Source: Urbifossiella limnaea (GTDB taxonomy: Bacteria > Planctomycetota > Planctomycetia > Gemmatales > Gemmataceae). From it: a DNA stretch of 64,000 nucleotides. Below the pieces are notes generated by a model. That model was not told the DNA's origin. It did no database searches and saw only the letters and a list, made by a program, of their open reading frames with translations. Positions 36,917 to 47,267 of this stretch are shown piece after piece. Numbering within the stretch: position 1 is the stretch's first letter; each line of letters begins with the position of its first letter. The stretch is from assembly GCF_007747215.1 (NCBI RefSeq), contig NZ_CP036273.1, positions 7,548,322 to 7,612,321 on the forward strand, written 5' to 3'. The position numbers and the translations under genes are program-made.

Positions 36917-37276
36917 TTATCGGCCCGCGAGGGGGGAAGGCAAGGACGCCGCCGGTAGCCGGTCGTCGAGGGCCCTGCGCTCGCCGGGCGGATCGCCCGT
37001 CGCGGGGTTGGCGACAGTGCGGTAGTTGTCGGCGTCACGGCGTCGGGCCTCGATCGCCTCCTTCGGCGGCTGAGCGGGGATCAGGCCGGCGCACCCGCCG
37101 ATCAGGTCGGCCCGGCCGGCCTGCGCCAGCGCGTCGCGCACCAGGAAGTCGTTCTCCGGCTTGAAGAACCGCATCAGCGCCCGCTGCAGCTTCCGGTCGC
37201 GGAGGTTGCGGGCGATCGTCACCGGCTTCTTCGAAAACGGCTCGACCCCCGTGGACCACATGCACGTGGCGACGTC
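36917..37276 (-). pseudogene. ygiQ 3'-end fragment B (DUF3362)
   Basis: Minus-strand DVATCMWSTGVEPFSKKPVT, RKLQRALMRFFKPENDFLVR, DALAQAGRADLIGGCAGLIP, then PPKEAIEARRR and a diverged tail ending at 36917. The similarity starts at GACGTC (37276-37271); an upstream codon in unrelated DNA opens the frame at 37315, so a short protein could be made. Compared with C and D, the tail (after about 37040) has drifted. It has no radical SAM domain and is taken as a leftover gene end. Confidence 0.7.
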
Positions 37277-37327
37277 AGTGGCGACAGCGCGCGCTAGACG
37301 CGACTCACATGCCATCTCACCACAGAG

Positions 37328-38227
37328 TCATTGCGGGCGTCGAGCACCTCGTTTTTCCTCGGGAGGGTCGGCTGCCGGGGGCATGGACTCCGCTTCGAAC
37401 ACCGTCAGTCCACGCCGAGCGGCGGCGGAATAGGTCGGGACGAGGGTGTCGAGAAATCGGTCGGTGCCGCGCCAGAACGGGAACCCGCCGAGGCGCTTCG
37501 GGCCGGCGGCATCGACCGGCGGCAGCCGGACGTCGCCGTACAACTCCGCCGGGAGCGGGCCGCTCGCCCAGAAGGTCGCGGCGTCCGACGGGACGGGTTC
37601 GGGTGGCGCGGGCGGAGCGGCCTCGGCCGCGTTCGGCCCCGGCCCGGCAGAGAGCCGCCCGCAGATCGTCTCGCGGTCGGTGCCGCGCAACCGGAACAAC
37701 AGGAACGGGTCGCGGTCGAATTCCTCGCCGATCAGATAATACACCGCCGCGATGTGCTTGCACGGGTTCGACCAGTCCGGGCACGAGCAGTCCGTCTTGA
37801 TCTCCTTCAACGAGCTCGGGAACAGCGACAGCCCGACCCTGGCGAACGCCGTCTCGATGTCCTGCGGCATCTCGCCGGCCAGCAGTTTGGCGGCGAACGC
37901 CGCCTGGGTGTTCAGTTCGCCGACCAGTTTGTCCCAGTCCGTGGCCGCGAGCTTCTCGATCTCGATCACCACCGCGTACGGTTGCGGCCGCGACCCCTGA
38001 ACCTTCGCGGTCACCTTCCCCGGTGCGATGCCGATGTCCGTCACCTGGCCCTGGCGGGCGTAGCTCCGGCCGCGGCCGAGGCGGGCACCGATGTTGAAAC
38101 TCTCCAGCACGCCGATCCACTTCTTCGCCCACCACGTCGTGCCGAACGCGCCGGCCTTCGACTGCGCCTTGATGCCCCCGGCGACGGCCCGCGGCTTCGA
38201 CTTGGGGAAGAACTCGCCGTACCACAT
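37328..38227 (-). CDS. SWIM zinc-finger protein
   Basis: 299 residues from ATG 38227. It begins MWYGEFFPKSKPRAVAGGIK and has TTWWAKKWIGVLESF, typical of SWIM proteins paired with SNF2 helicases. The zinc finger C-x-C-x(n)-C-x-H is CSCPDWSNPCKHIAAVYYLI (about 163-182). The gene begins two bases after the stop of the SNF2 helicase gene, so the two are translationally coupled and probably act as one DNA-remodelling unit. Residues about 210-300 are proline-rich and variable. Confidence 0.87.
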   Translation of the reverse strand: MWYGEFFPKSKPRAVAGGIKAQSKAGAFGTTWWAKKWIGVLESFNIGARLGRGRSYARQGQVTDIGIAPGKVTAKVQGSRPQPYAVVIEIEKLAATDWDKLVGELNTQAAFAAKLLAGEMPQDIETAFARVGLSLFPSSLKEIKTDCSCPDWSNPCKHIAAVYYLIGEEFDRDPFLLFRLRGTDRETICGRLSAGPGPNAAEAAPPAPPEPVPSDAATFWASGPLPAELYGDVRLPPVDAAGPKRLGGFPFWRGTDRFLDTLVPTYSAAARRGLTVFEAESMPPAADPPEEKRGARRPQ

Positions 38228-38229
38228 GG

Positions 38230-41200
38230 TCAGTCCTCGACGGCGTCGGGGCTCAGGGCCAGCACCTCGCGCAGCTGCGCGTCGCCCAGCCCGGTCAACC
38301 ACGCCTCGCCGGTGCCGACCACCGCCGCGGCGACGTCCCGCTTCCGCGCCAGCATCTCGTCGATCCTCTCCTCGAGTGTACCCGAACAGACGAACGGGTG
38401 AACCTGAACCGTCCGCCGCTGGCCGATGCGGAACGCCCGGTCGGTGGCCTGCGCCTCGACGGCCGGGTTCCACCAGCGGTCGAAGTGGAACACGTGGGTG
38501 GCCGCGGTCAGGTTCAGCCCGGTGCCCCCGGCCTTGAGCGAGAGGAGGAAGACCGGCGGGCCGGCGGCGGACTGGAAGCGTTCGACCATCGCGTCCCGCT
38601 GCTTGCGGCTGGTCCCGCCGTGCAGGAACAGCACCTCGCGGCCGACCGTCTCGTGCAGGTGGCGGCGGATGATGTCCCCCATCTCGGTGAACTGGGTGAA
38701 CACCAGCGCCTTGTCGCCCGCGGCCAGCAACTCCTCCAGCATCTGCGTGAGGCGGGTGAGTTTTCCCGAGCGGTTGGGAAGCGCCGAGCGGTCGCCGAGG
38801 AACTGCGCCGGGTGGTTGCACACCTGCTTCAACTTCGACAGCGTGGCGAGCACGAGCCCCTTCCGCTGAATCCCTTCCGCGCCGGCGAGCGCGTCGGCCA
38901 GGTCGTTGACCACGGCGGCGTACAGCGTGGCCTGCTCGCGGGTGAGGGTGCAGAACTCCGTCGACTCGATCTTCGCCGGCAGGTCGCGGATGACGGTCGG
39001 GTCGGTCTTCAGCCGCCGCAGCAGGAACGGCCCGGTCAGCTTCTTCAGCCGCCCGGCGGCCGCCTGGTCACCGTGCCGCTGGATCGGGGTGAAGAACTCC
39101 CGCCGGAACGCCGCCGCCGAGCCGAGCAGGCCGGGGTTGAGGAACTGCCCGAGCGCCCACAGGTCGCCGACGTGGTTCTCGACCGGGGTGCCGGTCAGGG
39201 CGACACGGTACTCCGCGGCCACCGCCCGCGCGGCCTGGGCGGTCTTCGTGTTCGGGTTCTTGATCGTCTGCGCTTCGTCGAGGATCACGCCCGACCACGC
39301 AAGCGGCTCGAACAGGTCGCGGTCGCGGGTCAGCAGCCCGTAACTGGTGAGCACGACCGCCGTTCCCGCGGCGGCCTTCTTGAGGGCGGCTTTCGTTTTC
39401 GCCCGATTCGGCCCGTGGTGGATCAGCAGCGGCAACTGCGGGGCGAACCGGGCCGCCTCCCGCGACCAGTTGCCGACGACCGACATCGGGCAGACGAGCA
39501 GCACCGGTTGCGTCACGCCGGCTTCGCGGTCGCGCACCAGCAGCGCGAGCGTCTGGAGCGTCTTGCCCAGCCCCATGTCGTCGGCCAGACACGCCCCCAA
39601 CCCCCAGCGGCGGAGGAAGGCGAGCCACGAGTACCCGCGTATTTGGTACGGCCGCAGCGTGGCGTTCAGGCCGGCGGGGGGTGGCAACTCCGCGAACTCC
39701 GCCGCGGTCAGCTGTCGCAGGAACGTCTCGACCCAGCCGGACGCGACCGCCCCCCGAACGGGCAACGGCGTGCCGTCCGGCGTGACCCCCAGGGCGAGTT
39801 TCATCGCCTCGCCGGCGGCGAGCCGCGTGGGCTTCTTCTTGAGCAGTTCGATGGCGGCCCGGATGTCGTCGGCGTTCACCTGCACCCACTTGCCCCGCAG
39901 GCGGACGAGCGGTGCCTTCAGCCTCGCCAGCTCCTGCAGCTCCTTGAGGGTCAACTCCTCGTCGCCGACGGCGACCGCCCACCGGAACTCCACCAGGTCT
40001 TCGAGCGTCAGCCCGCCGCCGCCGGACATCGGCGGGCTGTTCACCTTCGCCGTCACCTGGATCGTTTGCCTGGTGGCGTGACCGGTCCACCACGCCGGCA
40101 AGAGCACGCCGAACCCCGCTTCTTCGAGCAGCCAGGCGGTTTCGGTGAGGAACCGGTGGGCCCCTTCGGCGGTGACGGCGAACCCCGTCGGGGCGGCGGC
40201 CTTCAGGGTGGCGTCGATGTCGGGGCTGAGGCGGGCCGCCTGTCCCAGCCCGGCGAGCAGGAGCGGCTTCGGGTCGGTGCGGACGCCCTTCGCTTTCCCC
40301 GCCCATACATCCTTGGCCGGCACGTACAGGCTGAGGTCGTCGCGGGCTTGCAGCAGGTACCGCACCTGCCACGTCTGCGTGTGCGCCTCTTCGTCCGGTT
40401 CGTCCAGGCGAAAGCAGAGGCGGAACGGGGCGGCCTCGGCCGCGGCGATCGGCCGCCGCCACTCCCTCACCTGCTCGTTCAGTTGAACCGCTTCGGCGTC
40501 CGTGCCCCCGAACGCGCCGCCGGCGGAGCGGAGGGCGTGCAGCCAGCGGTCGTGGGTGCTGGGGAACTCTTTGCGGGCGCGTTCGCGCTCCCGCCCGCGA
40601 ACCAACTCGTCCACGACCAACTCGACGAACTCGCGGAGAACCTCGGCCGCGGGGCGGTCCGGCATCCCGGCACCAGCGGCCCGTGCCGCCGGCGGCATCG
40701 CCTTCGCCAGTCGGTCGAAGTGGGTCGCGTCGCCCCCCGCGACGACCGGCGTCCAGCGGGCGAACCACCCGTCCGACTGGCGAACCAGACCGGGGAGGAA
40801 CTGCTGCCGGGTGACGAGTGCGGCGGCGAACCGCATGGCCGCGGCCCAGTACCGCAGTGTGACCCCAACCCCGACACCCGCGCCCAGCGTCGGGCTCTCG
40901 GCGACGCCCGCGAGCAGATCGAGAACGACGGCGATGCCGGGCCGACAGGCGGGGACGGTCCAGGCGAGGACCTCCGGGACTCCGTCGGGCGGGTCGCCGA
41001 GGAGCGGCGACGACGGCACCGGGCGGCGGGCGGCGGTGGGCAGCCAGACCGTGGCCGCGTCCGACTTGATGGCGGCAGCCGCGCCGGGGATCAGGGCACC
41101 CAACGCCGACGCCAGTTCGTCGGGTGTCGCGGCGAACGGGTGGGCGGGCGGCCGACCCTTCGACCGGCTGGGGGTGGCGTCGGTCGGGAGGATGGTGCGT

Positions 41201-41253
41201 TCCGCCCAGAGGACGCACTGGTGCTTCGTGACCACCGCCTGAAGTAGCAGCAT
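38230..41253 (-). CDS. SNF2-family DNA-dependent ATPase/helicase
   Basis: 1,007 residues from ATG 41253 (MLLLQAVVTKHQCVLWAE is the normal N-terminus of this branch; an upstream ATG at 41361 would add 36 poorly conserved residues). The N-terminal 450 residues carry the SNF2-associated bacterial domain. The ATPase core follows: Walker A LADDMGLGKTLQTLALL (about 553-569), DEAQ box GVILDEAQTIKNPNTKTA (about 655), then VFTQFTEMGDIIRRHL and motif VI QATDRAFRIGQRRTVQVHPF near the C-terminus. These proteins translocate on double-stranded DNA and displace bound proteins. Coupled to the SWIM gene. Confidence 0.93.
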   Translation of the reverse strand: MLLLQAVVTKHQCVLWAERTILPTDATPSRSKGRPPAHPFAATPDELASALGALIPGAAAAIKSDAATVWLPTAARRPVPSSPLLGDPPDGVPEVLAWTVPACRPGIAVVLDLLAGVAESPTLGAGVGVGVTLRYWAAAMRFAAALVTRQQFLPGLVRQSDGWFARWTPVVAGGDATHFDRLAKAMPPAARAAGAGMPDRPAAEVLREFVELVVDELVRGRERERARKEFPSTHDRWLHALRSAGGAFGGTDAEAVQLNEQVREWRRPIAAAEAAPFRLCFRLDEPDEEAHTQTWQVRYLLQARDDLSLYVPAKDVWAGKAKGVRTDPKPLLLAGLGQAARLSPDIDATLKAAAPTGFAVTAEGAHRFLTETAWLLEEAGFGVLLPAWWTGHATRQTIQVTAKVNSPPMSGGGGLTLEDLVEFRWAVAVGDEELTLKELQELARLKAPLVRLRGKWVQVNADDIRAAIELLKKKPTRLAAGEAMKLALGVTPDGTPLPVRGAVASGWVETFLRQLTAAEFAELPPPAGLNATLRPYQIRGYSWLAFLRRWGLGACLADDMGLGKTLQTLALLVRDREAGVTQPVLLVCPMSVVGNWSREAARFAPQLPLLIHHGPNRAKTKAALKKAAAGTAVVLTSYGLLTRDRDLFEPLAWSGVILDEAQTIKNPNTKTAQAARAVAAEYRVALTGTPVENHVGDLWALGQFLNPGLLGSAAAFRREFFTPIQRHGDQAAAGRLKKLTGPFLLRRLKTDPTVIRDLPAKIESTEFCTLTREQATLYAAVVNDLADALAGAEGIQRKGLVLATLSKLKQVCNHPAQFLGDRSALPNRSGKLTRLTQMLEELLAAGDKALVFTQFTEMGDIIRRHLHETVGREVLFLHGGTSRKQRDAMVERFQSAAGPPVFLLSLKAGGTGLNLTAATHVFHFDRWWNPAVEAQATDRAFRIGQRRTVQVHPFVCSGTLEERIDEMLARKRDVAAAVVGTGEAWLTGLGDAQLREVLALSPDAVED

Positions 41254-41377
41254 GTTCGAGCCGGCGCGTGCGGGTGGGGAGGGGTTACTCGAACCGGGCA
41301 TTTCTCCGGACAGGATATCGACGCGGCCTGCCAGGGCTGTCGGACCCGGACCCGACCTCACTCCGCCACGTTGGTCC

Positions 41378-42133
41378 CTACTCGTCGGCGTACTGTGGGG
41401 GAGATTGGCCCACCCGCTTGATGACGCGCGGGTAGGTGACGGTCGGAATGGCGTGCTCGATCCGCTCCACCTGAACCTGATGAAACCACTCGTCGCCGAA
41501 GTCGAACAGGTAGCCGAAGACGCGATTCGGCTTCAGGTCGAGGCCGTCCAGCGTGGTCGTGCGGGCGTCGCCGTACCCCTTCTTGCGTTCCTGCGGGTCG
41601 GGGATGCCGTAGTTGGGGCCCTTGGGATCGAACGGCCGCTTGCCGAACTGGAACTCGTAAAGGTGCTCATCGGACCGGTCGAACGCCGCGAAGATGGCTC
41701 GGTGAAGCTGTTCGAGTGTCTGGTCGCCGCGGACCTCGATGGTGCGGCTAATCACCTTGTTGGCGAACTTCTCGCTGACCGGCCCACCCGCCAGGAAGAC
41801 CAAGACGACGTACAGGTTCGCCGGGGGGGCCGCCGCCGTCGCGTCAACGCGTCTCGGGGGGTTGCCGGGGCGTTCGGGGCTCGTTCCCGACTTGCGCCGA
41901 TTCCACGGCGGAATCTCGTCTTCCGGGACCAGGAGTTGGAGCGACCGGGGCTGTCCCGGGTGGCGCAGGACCAGACCCTTCTTTTCCAACGTCTTCACCA
42001 TCTGATTCACCGAGGGCGGCGAAACGCACATGGCCGCGGCGATCTCGGATTCGGCGGGCGGGCGGCCGTGCAGACCGATGTAGGCGTGAATGAACGCCAA
42101 GTATCGGCCCTGGGTCGGAGTGAAGTCGGCCAT
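41378..42133 (-). CDS. LexA-type HTH fused to PRiA4 ORF3-like domain
   Basis: 251 residues from ATG 42133, with GAGGAG ten bases upstream. Residues about 1-65 are a LexA-like winged helix (FTPTQGRYLAFIHAYIGLHG, PPAESEIAAAMCVSPPSVNQ, MVKTLEKKGLVLR). Residues about 105-250 form a PRiA4_ORF3-like domain: SRTIEVRGDQTLEQLHRAIF, HLYEFQF and FDFGDEWFHQVQVERIE. There is no LexA peptidase part. The PRiA4 domain alone is common on plasmids and of unknown function; joined to a DNA-binding domain it looks like a sensor-regulator. Confidence 0.83.
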   Translation of the reverse strand: MADFTPTQGRYLAFIHAYIGLHGRPPAESEIAAAMCVSPPSVNQMVKTLEKKGLVLRHPGQPRSLQLLVPEDEIPPWNRRKSGTSPERPGNPPRRVDATAAAPPANLYVVLVFLAGGPVSEKFANKVISRTIEVRGDQTLEQLHRAIFAAFDRSDEHLYEFQFGKRPFDPKGPNYGIPDPQERKKGYGDARTTTLDGLDLKPNRVFGYLFDFGDEWFHQVQVERIEHAIPTVTYPRVIKRVGQSPPQYADE

Positions 42134-42178
42134 CACTCGGGTTCTCCTCACCACCGGGCGGGTGCGGCCCGCCCGAGG

Positions 42179-42589
42179 TCACGTCTTCGGTCCACCGTAC
42201 TTCTTCGTCTGCCGTCGCTGCTGCGACTTCCGCCCCGGCCGGTACCCGGTCGGCTTCGGTGGTTCTGCCCCACGCTCGCCGGGCTTCTCACCCTTCGCCG
42301 GATTCGCGACGGTGTGGTAATGGTCGCCCTTGAAGGCTTCATTCGCCTGCCTGCGTTTGGCGTCGATCGCTTCCTTCGGCGGGTGCGCCGGGATCAGGCC
42401 GGCGCACCCGCCGATCAGGTCGGCCCGGCCGGCCTGCGCCAGCGCGTCGCGCACCAGGAAGTCGTTCTCCGGCTTGAAGAACTGCATCAGCGCCCGCTGC
42501 AGCTTACGGTCGCGCAGGTTGCGGGCGATCGTCACCGGCTTCTTCGAAAACGGCTCGATCCCCGTGTACCACATGCACGTGGCGATGTC
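42179..42589 (-). pseudogene. ygiQ 3'-end fragment C (DUF3362), well preserved
   Basis: Minus-strand DIATCMWYTGIEPFSKKPVT, RKLQRALMQFFKPENDFLVR, GRADLIGGCAGLIPAHPPKE, followed by a tail with YHTVANPAKGEKPGERG and a basic end KSQQRRQTKKYGG. Frame and DNA are intact from the junction GATGTC (42589-42584) to the stop at 42179. An upstream start in unrelated DNA at 42727 would give a 182-residue protein, so expression is possible. It lies just left of the hydrogen/fermentation island. Confidence 0.72.
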
Positions 42590-42773
42590 GAACGGTCTAC
42601 CTGTTTCCATGAGGTCTGACAAGCAGCGCGGCTGATCGGGAAGCACGAGCAGTTCCGACAAGTAGCTACCCGGTACGCCGAGTTCCAGCCGACCTACCAA
42701 GTCGTCGCATCGACACCTCGAGTCCATACGAAATCACCAAAGGGCATCCGTCGACACGGCCGAGGGGGATGAC

Positions 42774-44057
42774 ATGAGAGCAGCCGAGCGGGCGTCGCCG
42801 ACCGCGGCCGTCCTGCCGATCCGCAGCGGGATGAACGTGTTCGTCCAGGGCGCGGCCGCCACCCCGACGCCGCTACTCGAGGCGGTTGCCGCCCGCGCCG
42901 ACCTGGAGGACGTCACCTTCTACCACATGCACACGAACGGCCCCGCCCCGCACGTCGCCCCCGGCGTGCGGGACCGGTTCCGGGCGGTGTCGCTATTCAC
43001 GGGCGGGCCGCTCCGCGAGGCCGTGGCCGCCGGCCGGGCCGACTTCGTGCCGGTGTTCCTGTCGGACATTCCCGGTCTGTTCACCTCCGGGCGGATCAAG
43101 CTGGACGCCGCCCTGCTCACCCTCTCCCCGCCCGACCGGCACGGCAACTGCAGCCTCGGCACGAGCGTCGACTCCGCCCGCGCCGCCGCCGACACCGCCC
43201 CGATCCTGATCGCCGAGATCACCCCGCGGATGCCCCGCACCCACGGCAACACGGTGGTGCCACTCGACCGCCTGACGGCGTACTGTCACTCCGACCGCCC
43301 GCCGCACGAGCACCCGCCGGAGCCGACCACACCGGTCGAGGACGCCATCGGTGCGCTGGTGGCCGACCTCGTCCCGGACCGCGCGTGCCTCCAGCTGGGC
43401 ATCGGCGGCATCCCCAATGCGGTCCTCGCCCGGCTGAAGGACAAGCAGGATTTGGGCGTCCACTCGGAGATGCTGGCCGACGGGTTCGTGGACCTAGTCG
43501 CGTGCGGGGCGGTGACGAACCGGTACAAGGCGGTCCACCCCGGCCGGAGCGTGACCAGCTTCGTGAATGGCAGCCGGCGGCTGTACGACTTCGTCGACGA
43601 CAACCCGCTGGTCGAGTTCCACCCGTGCGACCGGACCAACGACACGGCCCTGATCCGCAAGAACGACCGGGTGGTGGCCATCAACTCCGCCCTCCAGATC
43701 GACCTGACCGGGCAGGTGTGCGCCGACTCCATCGGCCACCGCATTTACTCCGGCATCGGCGGGCAGATGGACTTCATCCGCGGGGCGGCGGTGTCGAAGG
43801 GCGGGCTGCCGGTCATCGCCCTTCCGAGCACTGCGAAGGGCGGCACCTTGTCCCGCATCGTGCCCGAACTGGACGCCGGGGCCGGGGTGGTGACCAGCCG
43901 CGGGCACGTGCACTGGGTGGCGACCGAGTACGGGGCGGTGGACCTGCACGGCAAGAGCCTGCGGGAGCGGGCCGCCCTGCTGATCTCGATCGCCCACCCG
44001 GACTTCCGGGACGAGCTGCGGCGGCGGGTCGTCGCCCTGCGTCACTTCGTGATGTGA
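42774..44057 (+). CDS. Acetyl-CoA hydrolase/transferase family CoA-transferase
   Basis: 427 residues from ATG 42774. Family I CoA-transferase features: LQLGIGGIPNAVLARL (about 204-219), HSEMLADGFVDL with the catalytic glutamate (about 230), GIGGQMDFIRGA and GVVTSRGHVHWVATEYG. It is similar to 4-hydroxybutyrate or acetate CoA-transferases, which exchange CoA between acetyl-CoA and another carboxylate. Next to a pyruvate:ferredoxin oxidoreductase and hydrogenase, acetate release from acetyl-CoA is the likely role. Its 3' end overlaps the hoxW end by 16 bp tail to tail. Confidence 0.87.
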   Translation: MRAAERASPTAAVLPIRSGMNVFVQGAAATPTPLLEAVAARADLEDVTFYHMHTNGPAPHVAPGVRDRFRAVSLFTGGPLREAVAAGRADFVPVFLSDIPGLFTSGRIKLDAALLTLSPPDRHGNCSLGTSVDSARAAADTAPILIAEITPRMPRTHGNTVVPLDRLTAYCHSDRPPHEHPPEPTTPVEDAIGALVADLVPDRACLQLGIGGIPNAVLARLKDKQDLGVHSEMLADGFVDLVACGAVTNRYKAVHPGRSVTSFVNGSRRLYDFVDDNPLVEFHPCDRTNDTALIRKNDRVVAINSALQIDLTGQVCADSIGHRIYSGIGGQMDFIRGAAVSKGGLPVIALPSTAKGGTLSRIVPELDAGAGVVTSRGHVHWVATEYGAVDLHGKSLRERAALLISIAHPDFRDELRRRVVALRHFVM

Positions 44058-44464
44058 TCTCGCAACACCCGCTCGGCCGCCCCCACCGCGGCGGCGGTGG
44101 CGGCGCTCAGCCCCTCGCCGAACCCCAGGTCGAAGGCCGGGACGGCGAGCAGCCACCCCTCCGGCGCGCGGCCGCACAGGACTTCACACAGCCCGAGCAA
44201 CCAGGCCGGGTCGCCGGTGTGACCGAAGTCGGGGGTGCGGGCCGACGGGGCGAGTCGCTCCAGCCGCACCCCGCCGGCGTCCACCGCGGCGTCGGCGAAC
44301 ACCACCCGGTCGCACCGGGCCAACTCCTCGACGTGTTCGGGCAGGAGTTGGTGGACCACCAGCACCCGACAGCCGGCGCGGCCCGAGAAGCGGTTCGCCA
44401 CGGCCGCCCCCGCGCCGTCGTCGCGGCGGAGGGTGTTACCGATGCCGACGAGCAGCACGCTCAC
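44042..44464 (-). CDS. hoxW: [NiFe] hydrogenase maturation protease
   Basis: 140 residues from GTG 44464, overlapping the hoxH stop. The N-terminus [20 protein letters not shown] carries the GxGNxxxxDDG signature of HyaD/HycI/HoxW endopeptidases; nickel-binding residues are expected at Asp16 and at DAAVDAGG. It removes the C-terminal extension of the large subunit after nickel is inserted. Last gene of the minus-strand hox operon. Confidence 0.88.
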   Translation of the reverse strand: MSVLLVGIGNTLRRDDGAGAAVANRFSGRAGCRVLVVHQLLPEHVEELARCDRVVFADAAVDAGGVRLERLAPSARTPDFGHTGDPAWLLGLCEVLCGRAPEGWLLAVPAFDLGFGEGLSAATAAAVGAAERVLRDHITK

Positions 44465-45885
44465 CGCTTCGCCTCGGCGATCACCTCACCGCCCGGCCCG
44501 ATCAACTGCAAGTGCAGCGGCATCTGGCCGTGGGCGTGCGTCGAGCAGCTCAGGCACGGGTCGTAGCAGCGGATGCCGTGCTCCACCCGGTTGAGGAACC
44601 CTTCGGGGATGGCCTTCGTGTCGCGGATGTAGTGCTGGGCGATCTGGGTGATGGTGCGGTTCATCGGCAGGTTGTTCTGCCCGGTGGCGATGATCATGTT
44701 GACCGACTTCAGCAGCCCGTTCTCGTCCACCGTGTAGTGGTGGAACAGGGTGCCGCGGGGGGCCTCGCTGCACCCGACCGCCTCCAGGCTGTTCACCCCC
44801 GCCTCGGCCCGGTGCCGGGTCGAGCGGATGTCCGGGTCGGTCAGGTGCCGCTCCAGCCACTCGGTGCAGGCGAGCATCTCGACGGCCCGGGCCAGGTGGT
44901 ACAGGAACGCCGAGTTGGCCACCCCGCCCGCCCGCTGGCGGAACTCGACCAGTTCCGCGTCGGCGAGCGGGGTGCCGATGGTGGTGCACACGTTCAGCCG
45001 GGCGAGCGGGCCGACGCGGTACGCCCCGCCGGGGAAGCCGTGCGGCTTGTAGTACGGCGACTTCAGGTACGAGTCGTGTTCCACCTGCTCGGCGATGTGG
45101 GTGCGGTAGTCGGCCGGGTCGATGTCGTCGGCCACCACCTTCCCGGTGTGGTCGGTGATCCGCAGGACGCCGTCGTGGTGCTCCCAGCCGTGGTCGGTCG
45201 GCCGCACCAGGCCCATGTACAAGCTCGGGTGATTGCCGAACACCTCCACCTCTTCGCGGTGGGTGTCGAGGTACGTCTTAATGAACCCGAGGGCGGTCTG
45301 CACCGTCGCCCGCGCTTCCGGCAGCCGGCCGAGCAGTTCCCGACACGTCTCTTCGCTGGCCGCCTCCCGCACCCCGCCGGGGACCGCCCACGCCGGGTGG
45401 ATCTTCCGCCCGCCGAGCCGCTCGATCACCTCCTGGCCGTACTGCCGCAGGCGGATGCCGGCGCGGGCGAGGTCGGGATGAGACTGGATGACGCCGAAAA
45501 CGTTGCGGGTGGCCGGCGGGCTGTCGAACCCGAGCAGCAGATCGGGGCTGCTCAGGTGGAAGAAGCTGAGGGCGTGCGATTGCAGGATCTGCCCGAGATT
45601 CATGGTGCGGCGGAGCTTCACCGCCGCGACCGGCGGGCGGACGCCGAGGATGCCGTCGCCGGTCTTCGCCGAGCAGAGCAGGTGGCTGACCGGGCAAATG
45701 CCGCACACGCGGGCGGTGAGGCTGGGCATCTCGCCGAACGGCCGGCCGACGCAGAACCGCTCGAACCCGCGGAACTCGACCACGTGGAACCGGGCGTCGG
45801 CGATCCGGCCGTCGTCGCCGACGAACAGGCTGATCTTGGCGTGCCCCTCGATCCGGGTGATCGGGTCGATGATGATTCGCTTCAT
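44461..45885 (-). CDS. hoxH: Bidirectional [NiFe] hydrogenase large subunit
   Basis: 474 residues from ATG 45885 (AGGTG upstream). The N-terminus [20 protein letters not shown] is conserved. The four nickel cysteines lie in L1, [16 protein letters not shown] (about 57-72), and L2, [18 protein letters not shown] (about 438-455). The form of both motifs is that of group 3d (HoxH). About 20 residues follow L2 and would be removed by HoxW. It catalyses reversible H2 oxidation with HoxY; HoxEFU pass electrons to or from NAD(P) and probably ferredoxin. Confidence 0.95.
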   Translation of the reverse strand: MKRIIIDPITRIEGHAKISLFVGDDGRIADARFHVVEFRGFERFCVGRPFGEMPSLTARVCGICPVSHLLCSAKTGDGILGVRPPVAAVKLRRTMNLGQILQSHALSFFHLSSPDLLLGFDSPPATRNVFGVIQSHPDLARAGIRLRQYGQEVIERLGGRKIHPAWAVPGGVREAASEETCRELLGRLPEARATVQTALGFIKTYLDTHREEVEVFGNHPSLYMGLVRPTDHGWEHHDGVLRITDHTGKVVADDIDPADYRTHIAEQVEHDSYLKSPYYKPHGFPGGAYRVGPLARLNVCTTIGTPLADAELVEFRQRAGGVANSAFLYHLARAVEMLACTEWLERHLTDPDIRSTRHRAEAGVNSLEAVGCSEAPRGTLFHHYTVDENGLLKSVNMIIATGQNNLPMNRTITQIAQHYIRDTKAIPEGFLNRVEHGIRCYDPCLSCSTHAHGQMPLHLQLIGPGGEVIAEAKR

Positions 45886-45969
45886 CGCAACACCTCTGGC
45901 CGGTGGCACCGGCGGCGACGCCGGTGGGCGGGGCGGCACGGGCGGGACGCCCGGTGCCACCAGAACCAC

Positions 45970-46515
45970 TCACCCGAACCGGATCAGCTCGGCCGCCCGG
46001 CTCGGCGTGCGGGCGGCGAGCAGGTCTTCGACGATCGCCCGGATGCGGGCGGCCGGCGGCGGGCAGCCGGGCAGGTAGTGATCGACCGGGACGACCGCGT
46101 GCAGCGGCAGCACCTTGTCGAGCAGCACGGGCACGATCTCGCGGTCGTCGGGCAGCTTCAGCCCGGTGCCGGCGCTCTCCAGCAGGTACGACGTGCGGAG
46201 CACCTCCAGGCTCTTGCCCAGCGGGTTCCGCATGGCGGTCACGTTCCCGTTCACCGCACAGTCGCCGAACGACACCACCACCTTCGACCGCTTCCGCAGC
46301 ACCTTCGCCATGTGCCGGTTCTCCTCGTTCGCCACCGCGCCTTCCACCAGGGCAACGTCCACCCCGTCCGGGTACTCCTTGGCGTCGGCCAGGGGGCTGT
46401 AAACCAGGTCGATGTGCGGGGCGAGGTCGATCAGCCACTCGTCCATGTCGAGGAACGACATGTGGCAGCCGGAACACCCGCCGAGCCAGACGGTGGCCAG
46501 CCTCACACGGTCCAT
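45970..46515 (-). CDS. hoxY: Hydrogenase small subunit
   Basis: 181 residues from ATG 46515 with GGAGGG upstream. [20 protein letters not shown] (about 9-28) supplies the first two cysteines of the proximal [4Fe-4S] cluster; FGDCAVNGN and [11 protein letters not shown] give the others. The short length (single cluster) is typical of HoxY in group 3 hydrogenases. The gene overlaps the end of hoxU by 13 bp. Confidence 0.94.
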   Translation of the reverse strand: MDRVRLATVWLGGCSGCHMSFLDMDEWLIDLAPHIDLVYSPLADAKEYPDGVDVALVEGAVANEENRHMAKVLRKRSKVVVSFGDCAVNGNVTAMRNPLGKSLEVLRTSYLLESAGTGLKLPDDREIVPVLLDKVLPLHAVVPVDHYLPGCPPPAARIRAIVEDLLAARTPSRAAELIRFG

Positions 46516-47219
46516 TTTTTCTCCCTCCGGGCCAGGACGAGGTCGCCGAGCTTCTCGCGGTCCTTGGTCATCTCGGCCACCGTGCTCCCCTGGCGGAACA
46601 GGGCGCCGGTCGGGCACGACTGGACGCACTTGCCGCACGACGTACACGTCGCCGACTCGCCCCACGGCTGGCCCATGTCGGCGATGAGGTGCGACAGGGT
46701 GCCGCGGCCGGCCACGTCCCAGGTGTGGGCGCCCTCGATCTCGTCGCACGTCCGGACGCACCGGGTGCAGAGGATGCAGCGGTTGTGGTCGACCGCGTAC
46801 TGGGCGTGGCTGACGTCCACCGGCCGCACCGGGTTCAGGTACGGGTAGCGGACGTGGTCCATCCCCAGGTCGGCGGCGGCGGCCTGGAGCTCGCAGTTGC
46901 CGTTCGCCACGCACACCGCGCACACGTGGTTCCCTTCGGCGAACAGCAGTTCCAGGATCATCTTGCGGTATTCGCGGAGGGTGTCCGTCTGGGTGCGGAC
47001 CACCATCCCCTCGGCGGCGGCGGTGACGCACGCCGCCTGCAACCGCCCGCGGCCCTCCACCTGCACCAGGCAGAGCCGGCAGGCGGCCGCCTCGGACACG
47101 CCGTCCAGGTGACAGAGGGTGGGGATCCTGATGCCGGCTTCCGCGGCCGCGGCGAGGACCGATTCCCCCGCCCGCGCCGACACCGGCTTGCCATCAATGG
47201 TCAGCGTGACGACGGCCAT
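46503..47219 (-). CDS. hoxU: Hydrogenase diaphorase iron-sulfur subunit
   Basis: 238 residues from ATG 47219 (AGGAG upstream). A [2Fe-2S] ferredoxin domain at the N-terminus ([24 protein letters not shown]), the His-Cys3 [4Fe-4S] motif [15 protein letters not shown] (about 98-112) and two [4Fe-4S] motifs, [11 protein letters not shown] and [12 protein letters not shown]. This matches the NuoG-N-like HoxU that wires the hydrogenase part to HoxF. Reading frame overlaps hoxY. Confidence 0.94.
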   Translation of the reverse strand: MAVVTLTIDGKPVSARAGESVLAAAAEAGIRIPTLCHLDGVSEAAACRLCLVQVEGRGRLQAACVTAAAEGMVVRTQTDTLREYRKMILELLFAEGNHVCAVCVANGNCELQAAAADLGMDHVRYPYLNPVRPVDVSHAQYAVDHNRCILCTRCVRTCDEIEGAHTWDVAGRGTLSHLIADMGQPWGESATCTSCGKCVQSCPTGALFRQGSTVAEMTKDREKLGDLVLARREKKWTV

Positions 47220-47267
47220 GTTGGGGTCTCCTGTCTGCCCCGGGCGGGCCGGGCGGACGCACCGGCT

